A stretch of 64,000 nucleotides of DNA, from NCBI GenBank assembly GCA_951230915.1, contig OX579634.1:17386725-17450724 (forward strand). Direction: 5' to 3'. Below the pieces are notes generated by a model, which made no database searches, had not been told where the DNA came from, and saw only the letters and a program-made list of their open reading frames with translations. The first letter of the stretch is position 1. Each line of letters begins with the position of its first letter. This document shows, in pieces, positions 1 through 10,099 of the stretch. The stretch comes from Antitrichia curtipendula (lineage: Eukaryota; Streptophyta; Bryopsida; Hypnales; Leucodontaceae). Made by a program: the position numbers and the translations under genes.

Positions 1-3000
1 AATACTCCTTTGCAATTTGAGCCAAAATGCAAAACATAATCACTTATGTGTCAATATTTTCCAATGAAAAAATAATGAACAATGACAATTGCAACCTTAA
101 GATATTAATCTAAACTTCATGTACAATACATCCAAAACTTTTAAACTCAAATTCCTTACCATATATGTGAGATCTACTAGCTTAAAGTAGAATTTTATTT
201 ATTTTTCACTACATACCCATGTAGGTGTTTCAACTTCAAAATGCAATGAAAAATAGAGGATGTTGAATTTAGTTTGCATCTTTAGTACTCTGTAAATGCT
301 AGGGTTGGAAACTAGCAAATACAAACTCAAAACTTGAATCCACTTTGTGAAAAACTTATGCACAATGCATTATTAGGATCCCACTTAAATAAGAAAATAA
401 GACATCCAAAAACATCAAAATTTCAAAAAGCCATTTTTCTACAATCCAAACAGTCGATTGTTGTATAGTAATAAAAAAATGAGAGGAAAACAAATTGAAA
501 CAAATTTCTCCAATACAATTTTTACGGCCTAAAAGATGAATTTTCATGCCATTTCTACACAGAAGAATACCAACAAATGCGAAATGGCAATTCCTCACAA
601 GTCCTCTAGTAATTGTAGGAAATTGAATTTTTGAGACCAAAATACTCAAAAATGAATTGAAAATGCATCCAAACTTGCATATGTGCGCAAACTATATTTT
701 TGGATTTGATTCAAAAATGTGCATCCAAACATAAATTATGCCCCAAACATGTCAAAAATCAAATAGCAACATTTTAGCAAAACCTCAAAAAACTCTATGT
801 GGTTCAAGGAGTTTTAGGAGTTAATCCTTAAAAGGATGTTTCCTCTTCCTAATTGGTCAAACTTCATTGTTTTTTTTATTTAGAAACACATCTTTCAAAT
901 ATTTGACATTTTTTCATGTAGTAATATATACCCAAAATTTAACTTTATTTTTTCATAATAAAAAATATTAATATAAATTCTTTGTAGAAATCATGGTAAC
1001 CACAAAAATGCTTAAAATAATAGAAAATTTGGAGAAAATTTGGAGATGATAGTGATAAACATTATGGTGTAACATTGAGAGAAATTGGGTATAAAAATTC
1101 AAAAGTGGTGTATTTTATGCCTTCAAAATGCCACAAAGATTAAAATTTTAAATTTTTTGAAAAACAAACAAACAAATAAAAAATAGAGTATTGGAACTAC
1201 ATTTTCTTAGTCGAGTTCCTAGACATTTAAAATTAAGAATAGTGTGAAATTCATATTTGCTCTTAAACCAAGTTCTTCAAGTACGTTTCAGAGGGGGGGG
1301 GGAGGCATTTAGTTCTACTACAACAAACCACATGCAAACAAGTGGTTTCTAATAAATTATAATTTCAACCTAAAATTTTGAGCATTATTTAATAATGACT
1401 ATAGGTTTCTATTGCCAAATTTTCCAACTCAAATAAAATATGAAATGATTCTAGAAGAGGTTGGAAATGAACTAAAATGGCATGTTTTTCAACTCAAATA
1501 ATTATAGAGAACACCTTTAGATGACAATTGAATCAATATTCAATTCAAAATGAGCTTTCAATAGAGAATTATTTTTAGGAATTTTTTGTTCATTTTTTAG
1601 ACAATTTTTTCTTATATAATATAGGGGTGTGAAAGTTATTTTTCAGCTCTATAGTGTATCTTTTACTTCAAAAATTTAGAACTAATTATTATTAACAAAC
1701 AAAAGTATCAATAATTCAAAATATAAACTTTCAAAGTAGGAAAATCTATTTATATTTCTTCTTCTTTTTTAATTTAAAATTCAAAAAGTAAATAGGGGGT
1801 CCAAACTTTTGTTTGCACGTGGTTTCTAATAGACACTCTAAGTAAACTCCTCGCGGTAGGTTTATCCTTTAATGATTAAGGCGACAACATTTTATTGTGA
1901 CCCATTTTAAAAACTAACATGTATGAAATTTTGCCTAAAATGTACAACCTCTATTCATGAAAACTTAGGCTTGCATTTGGGCCATTTTTTGCACTTTAAA
2001 AATTAATAATTTATTCATACAATGCCCAAAACAATGAAACATGTATTTTAAGAGAATCTAGAATCTCCTCGTAATTACCAACAAGATCCTACAAAAAGAA
2101 GATCAATATAATAATATAATCCATGTTGAATTGCTTGTTGAGACATATTGCCCCCCCCCCCCCCCCATTTTAGTGTTCAAATTAATATCACTTTTCCAAG
2201 TCTATACAAAATGAATGCTAACACATCAACTACTTTTCTTATACAATTCTAATATAGCTAACCATAATTTATGACTACACCAATAATTTAAACAAGATAG
2301 AACCCATATGACAGGTCCATCATTCAAAAACATTTCCTTGAACTACAAATCAAAAACATGAGATATATACTCAAACTTGCACACTTACCAATTATTCACA
2401 TGTTCACCAAAGAATGTAACCTAGATAAAGACAAATAATAGTAAACCAACTACTATTGTCCAAACGCTTCTACCACACTTATATGGCAAAATGGTAAACA
2501 CATAATTACTATGACTACATATAGAATACATTGATTATAAAAATAATACCACTTACAAGCAAATCAACATGTACCTCTAGAACCACCAATCCAATCTTTT
2601 CAAATAGAAACTCTTTGGCTATATTAAAGATACAGATCCAAATATATCAAAATAATACTACGCAAAATGACCAATCCACAATACCAAAATCCATTTCCAT
2701 AGACATTATAACTTTCTTCAATCTTATACACTCCTACTTCTCTTCACCAATCACTTATCCAACTCAATTTACAGATTTCTCTTCTCCACATATTAGAGAA
2801 AATCTACAAAGTTCTCTCCAAGCCCAACATTTACACAACAATGGTCAAAAAATAGACTAGCACACCCACGTCAAGATGTAAACATTGAACAAGCTATAAA
2901 TTGGGCTAGATTGGCTACCCAAAGTGACTCCAATAACATCACATTGCTAATAGTACCAGACAATCTATGGTATAGCAACTCACCACCAAATAGCCATACA

Positions 3001-3989
3001 TATCTTGATACACATATCCTCACATTATCTTTGCCAAATTCCATAACACACTATGAACCAACAAGATTCCCACATCAAGAAAAAACACAGTAAAGAAACA
3101 TTAGCAGTATACATATTATGTACACATCAACTAACCACTACAATTGGAAACCAATCACTATTAGCCAATCTATATAGATCATTAATAGAACTCCAAATAT
3201 TAAAATCTTTCCTACAAATCATATCCCACTCTACAAAATAATTTTGTAAACAAGAATAAAAATGGATCAATACTCCCCCTCTTCCAACTACAAACACACA
3301 AAATACTCTGTGCCTCCCACTTTATAATACACAATTACAAATTAAAATTTTCACCGCAATATACTTATTATACATATAGATCTTCTATATCACCTCAAAA
3401 ACTCCATAGGGATTTGCAAATTGGATTGTGGGAACATCTGTGAATAGAATATACAATCCAATAAAAAATAATTAAATTATCCACAAAACTACTAGGCCTA
3501 CAAAACAACCTCAGAGCCAAACTAACATTAATACACAAGTTATTAGAAATACTCACATCCAAAAACAACAATGAACCTACACACTATGAGTCTTATAGTT
3601 GTCACTTAGGCCTCAAATTTTTCTTTATTTGCTTTTTGCTCATTTTTATAAATATTTCTTAGTCTAAAAGACCTAAAAAGTGTGTTGACATTGTATTTGA
3701 TAGAAGTCCCTACAGATACGATGTATTACTTCCAAAAAGTCCCCAAGTGCAGTCTAAGCACATTGATTTACCATTTCTAGTATCTAATTAGGTGTTTAGA
3801 ATGTCGATTAGGAATTTGAGATAGTTTTGAGCCCTCCTTCAAATTAATAGATAACACTTAAATTAGACTTTTGCTGGATTTATCCGTAGAAGTGTATGTG
3901 ACCAACTACATGCTAAAAAGTAAGTAGTGTAGGATTTTGGAAGTCTCCTAGAGTCTTAGAAACCTTTACAAGAAATTTGTATTGAAATC
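1..3989. other. AT-rich intergenic DNA without a recognisable gene
   Basis: Apart from repeat R1, I see no gene. The short open frames at 356-649, 2531-2860 and 2911-3241 are AT-driven, have no recognisable domain and no convincing splice context. A G run (about 1293-1302) and a 16-nt C run (2151-2166) are the only striking simple sequences. Composition is strongly A/T with many homopolymer tracts, which is typical of decayed transposon spacer. Confidence 0.6.
821..1270 (+). repeat. Interspersed repeat R1, copy 1
   Basis: This stretch of about 450 bp is clearly similar, in direct orientation, to 15929-16430. Shared blocks occur in the same order: TTAATCCTTAAAA at the left end, then GGTCAAACTTCATT, a stretch ending TTCAAAAGTGGTGTAT, and TTGGAACT near the right end. 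Both copies start at a TTAA followed by TCCTTAAAA, so the family may be a diverged relative of the TTAA-CCC elements described elsewhere in the window. No coding potential is visible. The right boundary is approximate. Confidence 0.6.
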
Positions 3990-4277
3990 ACCATATATAT
4001 ATAAATCTAGAAAAAAAAAAAAAAAAAATTTATTTCTAAGAAAAGTGATTTTAAGAAATTTGCTTGGGCCAACCAAGCTGAGAAACAAACAACATTTTGC
4101 ATTATAAACTTTTCACTTGTATACTCAAATGAAATGAAATTTAGCACTCTTGAAAGATATTCCTTGTCCACTTCTTGTGGAAAAAATTGAGCCTAAATAA
4201 GTCAAATATCCACTTATATGTACCTACCCCCAAAAATTAAGTTGCCAAAAACGAAAGGTTGGTCCTTTAGGGGTTAA
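3990..4277 (-). mobile_element. TTAA-bounded piggyBac-like element, truncated copy
   Basis: The right end reads GGTCCTTTAGGGGTTAA, the reverse complement of the family terminus TTAACCCCTAAAGGACC, and finishes at the TTAA at 4274-4277. Going inward (leftward), the sequence follows the same order of blocks as the copies at 23713-24648 and 48795-49250: a GTTGCCAAAAA block, then ATATTCCTTGTCCAC, then AAAAGTGATTTT. The far end is missing; similarity fades into an A-rich tract near 4010. It is a 5'- or 3'-truncated copy with no coding capacity. Confidence 0.65.
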
Positions 4278-4708
4278 TGCCAATAGGTGGTAACATGTCA
4301 ATCCTTTATTGATGAATACTTAAGTACCATTAGATACATGGAAAGGCGATTGTGGATTCTTCATAGGATGTTTATGACATCACTTTATGAGAGTTTTTTG
4401 TATTTTCAAAGTAGACCACTTCAAAAATTCACATAAATTACAATTATAATCGTAAAATTATAATTCCACTTGGGCTTGATTTGTGAAACAAAGGCACACC
4501 TCTGATGAAGAATATGTGCCCCTCTTGGAGTAGAGTAGAGTAGGTCCCAAAGATATTCAGATTGCTAATCAAGGTGGTACGTTAGGTCCGCTGTGTTTTT
4601 TACAAGGTGAACTCAGTGTGACCAGCACAAAGAGCAAGAAATTGCCATGTCAAAACAACTCTGGCACATGGAGGACGGATGCTCGAATCATGGCTCGTAC
4701 TCTGAGAA

Positions 4709-4898
4709 TGACCCCCTCGCTTGGCCCTGCGGGCAAACCCTGTTTTTTGCACATTATTTTTTTTGCAAATTTTGAATTCATATTTGCAATCAGAGACCCC
4801 AAATTTGTAAAATAAAGTCAAGAATATACCCTAGAATGGCACAAAATGGGGGGCTTTTTTTTTATATGCACTCCTGGTAAGGCCGAGCGAGGGGGTCA
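4709..4898. mobile_element. Short foldback element
   Basis: The arms are TGACCCCCTCGCTTGGCC at 4709-4726 and GGCCGAGCGAGGGGGTCA at 4881-4898. They are reverse complements with one mismatch, and they enclose 154 bp of T-rich DNA. This is the structure of a small inverted-repeat (MITE-like) element. The superfamily cannot be assigned. Confidence 0.55.
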
Positions 4899-5009
4899 AT
4901 CCACCCCGATCCAAATGAGTGCAAGGACCATTTCTCTCAGTTCTCTATTTAGCATCTCCAACCTATACTGCCTTCAAAAGTTCATTTCCAAATGTGAAGA
5001 CTGAAGTTA

Positions 5010-5320
5010 GATTGGTGTGCCGGACCTGTGCCGTCGCCACAGTCAAAATAATAGTTAAAAAGTAATTTATATTTAAAAAAAATTAAAATTAAAAAAATAA
5101 ATTCATAACTTTCACACCATGAGTAGGAACGCCACGAAACAAAGCATGTGTACACCTCCTTGGAGAGGGCTTTGTGACGATACAAGGAACAAGATTGGGA
5201 ATGGACTGTTCTGAAGATTTCAATTTAACAAAACAAAACAAATAGCCTAACTTAAGGTATGGATTGAACTGATGAATTTTAGATTGTGTTGAGACAAATG
5301 ACTTTTGATGACTCATCACA
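5010..5320 (+). repeat. Interspersed repeat R2, copy 1
   Basis: It shares an ordered series of blocks with 5650-5905: TGTGCC..TGTGCCGTC.CCACAG at the left, an A/T linker, then a CATAACTTTCA-like block, AACGCCACGAAACAAA, GAGGGCTTTG, ACAAAACAAATAG and ATGGATTGAA at the right. A third, inverted, partial copy lies at 19850-19992. Two direct copies flank a small MITE (5375-5499). No coding function is apparent. Confidence 0.6.
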
Positions 5321-5374
5321 CTTCAAATGATGATACTCTACTTGTTAATCCAGTAGTTGTTAAAAGAGCCAATT

Positions 5375-5499
5375 AAGATATGTTTGCACTTGGTGTTAAA
5401 GGTGTTGTTAGTGAGGGTCTTAGGTATGAATTTATACCTACTTTTGAACCAAATTCATATTTCAAACAACACCTCTAATACCAAATGCAAACATACCTT
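5375..5499. mobile_element. 125-bp MITE with long terminal inverted repeats
   Basis: The left arm (5375-5409) contains TATGTTTGCACTTGGTG and the right arm (5465-5499) contains CAAATGCAAACATACC. The two arms pair over about 35 nt with a few mismatches, leaving a loop of about 55 nt. The termini and size suggest a non-autonomous DNA transposon. I cannot name the superfamily or see a clear target-site duplication. Confidence 0.6.
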
Positions 5500-5649
5500 T
5501 ATACCATTACATCAGGCTTAGAGATTGGGCAGAGGCTATTGTAGGAAATTGAACCCAACCGTCTAACCTCAACGTGGGATGATAAATGCAAATTAATTAT
5601 CTCTGTAGCTACCATGCGACCATTTTGAGTCACCCCATCACCTCATTCA

Positions 5650-5905
5650 CACTAGTGTGCCCTGTGCCGTTTCCACAGCCAAAATGTAAGTAAAATTAAT
5701 TTTTTAATTATTTAATTCATAAGAAATTTGAAATTTGATAACTTTCATCCCTTATGTTCAAATGCCACAAAAAAAAAATCCGTGCACCCCTCTTCATTGA
5801 GGGCTTTCCAACAGTACCAAGCACACAACCAGGGGACTCATGGTCTAAGAGATCTCATTGTAACAAACAAAATATACAAACAAATAGTCTAATTTAATAA
5901 ATGGA
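5650..5905 (+). repeat. Interspersed repeat R2, copy 2
   Basis: This is a direct-orientation copy of the repeat at 5010-5320, diverged by substitutions and small indels. It keeps TGTGCCGTTTCCACAGCC near its left end and AACAAATAGTCTAATTTAAT near its right end. It is followed by a low-complexity AT tract (5915-5999). Confidence 0.55.
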
Positions 5906-5914
5906 TGAAGAATA

Positions 5915-5999
5915 TATATATATATAATTTTTTTTTTTAATTTATTTTATTTATTTTTATTTTATTTTTTATTTTATTTTTTATTTTTTATTTTTTATT
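5915..5999. repeat. Low-complexity TA then T(3-8)A tract
   Basis: A run of TA dinucleotides is followed by imperfect TTTTA/TTTTTA units. It is simple-sequence DNA adjoining repeat R2. Confidence 0.8.
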
Positions 6000-6106
6000 C
6001 ACTTCAATGCTCAGTCATCACACCACTAGATAGATGTAATGTAGTACAATTTTATTTCCATCCTTTAACCTAGAATGTCAGATGAATGACAAAGAATCCT
6101 TCTATG

Positions 6107-6418
6107 TAAGGTAGTCTGACTCTTAAAGTGACCATTTAAGAGTTGATTGCCTTTTCAAGGAAGCTAAAATCCTTTAAAATAAATTCAGTAATTTTTTGTG
6201 GGAAGAAAAATGAAATTGGCATCTAATCCAAGTTGTTTTATATTTTTTGGACCTTTGTAGAATTAGTTATGAATTCTTGATGTTAAAATGCAGTGGGCGC
6301 TCTAAAAGTGACCACCACCTCTTGAAATGTACATCATTGGTACATTGAAGAGAGCAAAATGTACTTCCACGTCATAATCACTTTTAGAGCACGACCGCTT
6401 TTAGAGCTAACTACCTTA
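6107..6418 (+). mobile_element. MITE family B, copy 1
   Basis: This 312-bp element starts TAAGGTAGTCTGACTCTTAA and ends with the inverted form CTTTTAGAGCTAACTACCTTA. A second full-length copy is at 52504-52809 in the opposite orientation, and a partial copy is near 15690-15915. Shared internal blocks include TTGGACCTTTGTAG, AAAAGTGACCACC and GAAATGTACAT. It has no coding capacity. The termini resemble Harbinger/Tourist-size MITEs, but no unambiguous target duplication is seen. Confidence 0.65.
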
Positions 6419-7335
6419 AGACAGAAGTATAAATGTTCATTAAATTTGTGCTCTTGTTGTAAGTTTTTTAAGCAAATGATTTGCACAATACCAACAAAGA
6501 TGATTTCCATGGTGACCATCCTAAGCTTCTAGGATTAAGAAATGCACCTTCTTTTGATATTAAGAATAGTATTATTTTGTTTATTTATTTGAGATGACTT
6601 GTAAAAAACGATCTCTAGTAGAGTGATGACATCTATTGATATGGATGAATTATACCTAACATGAATGAAAGCACAAATAAAATTATAAATGATCCTCCAT
6701 AATAGAGCAATACTATCTCTAAATTATATAGCAATTGCGCAATTTCATCTATTAGAAACAAATGAATCTCAATATCTTAATATTCCTTCAAAAATGTCTA
6801 GCTTTTGAATAATAAATAAATGAATGGAGCAAGAATCATCACCAATTAATTTGTATTAATTAGCCTTTTGAAGAAAATTTCAAAGGAAAAAAATATATTA
6901 ATGAAATTTTATTTTCTTGAATTTTCTATGAATATTTGCAATGAAAGGTAGTAGTATCTTATGAATTTTCATAGATATCTATTCTTTAATCTCAAAAAGT
7001 GACCAGAAGTCACTTTAGAATTAGAATATAAACATATTGGTTTGGGGTCAAAAAGTAAGGCTCTAGAGTGGAGAGCAGGAGGTGGGTCAAGAGTGGCATG
7101 TTCTACCTTACTCTCTTTCACTACCATCAAAATGATTATTATATATTATTGTTTTTAAATTAACCTTTTAGTACCGAGGAATTCACTATGTTGTCACTAG
7201 CTCAGTGGTCAAAAATCACAATAGGAGCTTATTTATATAAGAAAATATGTAAAATATGTACTTCAAAATGTAGTCAAGGTTTGATTGTAAGGAGGGACTT
7301 GCCTTATATATATATATATGGTCACAGAAACATAC

Positions 7336-7704
7336 TGAAAGCAAAATTAATTTATATGCTTAATGTCAAGCCAACTATTTCATACACACAGATCACGCTT
7401 TTTAATCCAAATGAAATCGATCATGTCCTTTATTATTTGATGTCTCCTGATACATCATACCCTCAATCCACTTTTCTCTCTCTCTGGCTCTCCTCGTCTC
7501 TCCCTGCTCTCCTTGAACTGAAGCCCTGACCATTTCCTTCTTGGTATTCGAGTAAAACTGCCTTCTGTAACTGCCCAGTTAACACCAGATAGCGGTTAGG
7601 CTATGGCCCCTGGATCTGATCGATTCCGTGTTGGAATTTGCATCTCTGAATGCCTTGAAGGAATATCAGGAAACATCCCCTTTAGACCGAAATTGCCGTT
7701 ATCA
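7336..7704 (-). repeat. 3' LTR of the Ty3/gypsy element
   Basis: It begins TG (TGAAAGCAAAATTAATTT) and ends CA (CCGTTATCA) on the plus strand. It matches 13789-14157 at the same length of 369 bp, with about four substitutions counted by eye (about 1%). The flanking tetranucleotide ATAC occurs just before 7336 and just after 14157, so it is a likely 4-bp target duplication. Because the internal coding region is on the minus strand, this copy is the 3' LTR. Confidence 0.93.
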
Positions 7705-7717
7705 TCTCCTCCCCAGG
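7705..7717 (-). other. Polypurine tract
   Basis: On the minus strand the sequence directly upstream of the 3' LTR reads CCTGGGGAGGAGA, an almost pure purine run. This is the expected plus-strand priming site of an LTR retrotransposon. Confidence 0.7.
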
Positions 7718-7849
7718 CTCTGAAGCTTCTCGAGTGCACAGAGACTGTTCAGATTGGTAATAGTATCTCTTGAGCTTGGTTCCGTTATACTGTTTCTTCA
7801 AGATTACTCCCTCTGGTGTACTTAACCTGTACGAACCATTGTCATAGCG

Positions 7850-8599
7850 TCAATGAACAACGTATGGCCCCAGCCACTTGGGTTTGAACTTTTGTCCATG
7901 TTGCTTGACGAGCCAGTGGTCGATCATCATGACTAGATCTCCTGGGTCAAACTTCACGGTTTTCTTTCTTGAGTCATGTCGGAGTTTTCGCTTCTTCTGC
8001 AGCCTTTTGTAATTCTGTAATGCGGAACGTCGAGTCTCATCTATCTTCTCAAGTAGAAGTAGCCGGTTGTTTAAGGCCTCCGTGTCTCCGATTCCATGCT
8101 GCACGGCGGTGCGCAGTGACTTAAGCTCTAATTCCACAGGTAAAATGGCTTCTTTGCCGAAAGCTAACTGAAACGGTGTGTATCCAGTCGTTGTTTTATG
8201 AGCTGTTTGATAAGCCCAAAGCGCCTCGGCTACATGCTTATCCCACTCTCGACGTTTTTCGAGCACTATTTTGCTGATGATTCCAATTAATATGCCATTG
8301 GTCTTCTCTACTAATCCATTTGCTTGCGGATAATATGGGCTTGCGCGTCGATGCTTAACTGACATCTTATGCATGAGTTCTATAACGACTTCGTTGATAA
8401 AATGCGTTCCTTGATCTGTAACAATTTCGAGCACGCATCCATAGCGACATATAATTTGACCAAATATGAATTCGACGGCAACTTTCTTGTTGCAATGTTT
8501 TACTGGCATTGCCTCCGACCACTTGGTTAGATAATCAGTAGCTACTATCAAATATTCATTGCGCTTTGCAGTCATGGGAAGCGGACCGACGAAGTCCAC
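7850..8599 (-). pseudogene. Retrotransposon integrase core domain
   Basis: The open frame of 249 residues covers the Ty3/gypsy integrase catalytic core. The D,D,E residues are visible in ATDYLTKW, TDQGTHF and NGLVEKTNG. It continues into the C-terminal region with FDPGDLV and KWLGPY motifs. A TGA stops the frame at WLGPYVVH. Beyond it, the same frame continues to encode plausible C-terminal sequence (DNGSYRL, then a stretch ending about 7745), so the stop looks like a disabling mutation. The upstream frame (8618-9511) ends at LNPIYPT just before this segment, a further break. Acting in the nucleus, integrase would insert the cDNA copy; this copy is unlikely to be functional. Confidence 0.9.
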
Positions 8600-8617
8600 G
8601 CCCCACTTTTCAAATAT

Positions 8618-9511
8618 TCAAGTAGGATATATCGGGTTTAATTCGGTATAAGGTATCGATTGTTTCTCATAGGCTTGGCATTGTTGACAAGTTTTGCAAA
8701 ACAGGGCACTATCTGCGAACATGGTCGGCCAGTAATACCCAGCTTGGAGTATTTTCCTCGACGTGATATCGGTGGCAAAATGCCCGCCGCACACTCCTTC
8801 GTGGCAGTGTCGCACTATGTCCACTGCTTCAGTAGAACTCACTGCTCGGCGAAGAATTCCATCTTTGCCCATGCGGTACAGGTTGTCGCCTATTAGTGTA
8901 TAAGGTTGGCTTTTCCTTCTTATCTCTCTGCGTTGGTGTGCAGTCAATCCCTCTGGTAGATCTAGATTTCTCAGATATTCAATTATGTCCGTGTATCTGA
9001 AATCACGTCGCTCCTGGACAGGTATCAGTGCAAAGCACTCTAAATCGTCGGACAGGGCTCCTTCGACGCTATTGGGAGGTATCCCAAGGTCCAACAACAA
9101 TGATGCATGACTCGCTCTAGCTGCTTTTGTAGTTTTAATAATCAGGTCATATGGCTGTAGTGAAGCCATTAATCGGGCCGCCCTTCCTTCGGGATGAGAT
9201 TGCTGCACCAAGAGCTTAAGGCCTTCCGTTTCGCACTGTACTAGAGCTGAAAATGGACTGGCCAATAGATAATGTTTGAATTTGGTGCAGGCAAACAGCA
9301 GTGAGACCCCGAGCTTTTCAATCGAAGAATATTTCACTTCATATGCTGTCATGAGCCGGCTCGCGTAATATATCGGGTGCGCTCGCCCTGTGTTGTCGTT
9401 CTGCATTAAAACCACCGCAACGGCAAACTCTGAAGCCGAGGGATTCAAAATGAATTGCACCTCCCAGTTAGGATTTCGAACTACAGGTTCACTAGCAAGA
9501 CGCGACTTCAC
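8618..9511 (-). pseudogene. Retrotransposon RT-linked RNase H and integrase zinc-binding domain
   Basis: The first half of this 297-residue frame is the RNase H-like region that follows RT in Ty3/gypsy elements (PIYYASRLM, then KYSSIEKLG). The second half contains the integrase HHCC finger, seen as H-x-H-EGVCGGH and CKTCQQC. The frame is separated from RT (9584-10099) by a frameshift of about 70 nt of disturbed sequence, and from the integrase core by a stop near 8615. It forms part of one ancestral polyprotein with its neighbours. Confidence 0.88.
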
Positions 9512-9583
9512 GCATTCGAAGGCCTGCTTACACTCCTGGCTCCATACAAAAGGTTTAGTTTTCGCAATCAGTGAGCTTATCGG

Positions 9584-10099
9584 TCATCCCAAACCTGCGA
9601 GGTTAGGTATGAAACGATTATGATAGACTGTAGTTCTCCAAAGGCTTGATACCTGCTCCCTTGACACTGGTGCTTTCATCTCTAATATTCGTTGAATCTT
9701 ATATGGATCGACTTTTAAGCCCCCTCGAAATACTACATGGCCTAGCAAAGGTCCTTCTTCAAAGCCAAGCTTACACTTTGCCGGACTTAAGGAGCAGCCG
9801 TGTTCTCGTAATCGTTGAAACGCAGCTCTTACTTGTTCTACATGACATATTCTATCACCATACACAGCGAAGTCGTCGAGGTAAACTCGAATAAATCTTC
9901 CTATATAAGGCCCAAAAATTTTCAGCTGCACCCGTTGAAAAGTACCCCCTGCATTGCACAAACCAAAAGGCATGCGCAACCAAGCATAGGTTCCCCAAGG
10001 TGTGGTAAATGTGGTGTATAGAATACTGTCGTGATGAATGCGAATCTGATGGTAACCTGAATATCCATCACAAAAAGTATACATCTCATAACTTGTCAA
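9584..10099 (-). pseudogene. Retrotransposon reverse transcriptase
   Basis: The 171-residue frame contains RT palm motifs: FCDGYSGYHQI, then RMPFGLCNAG, then the catalytic YLDD box (VYLDDFAVYG), then GHVV. The N-terminal RT segment (VCVNYKALNQ) is at the end of the upstream frame (10086-12509). A TGA and a shift of frame separate them at about 10095, right after HIDKL. The YxDD aspartates are intact, but the polyprotein cannot be made from one frame here. Confidence 0.9.

Noticed and set aside
1293..2166. G and C homopolymer runs as possible signals
   Set aside because: Simple-sequence tracts without context; run lengths may also be affected by sequencing.
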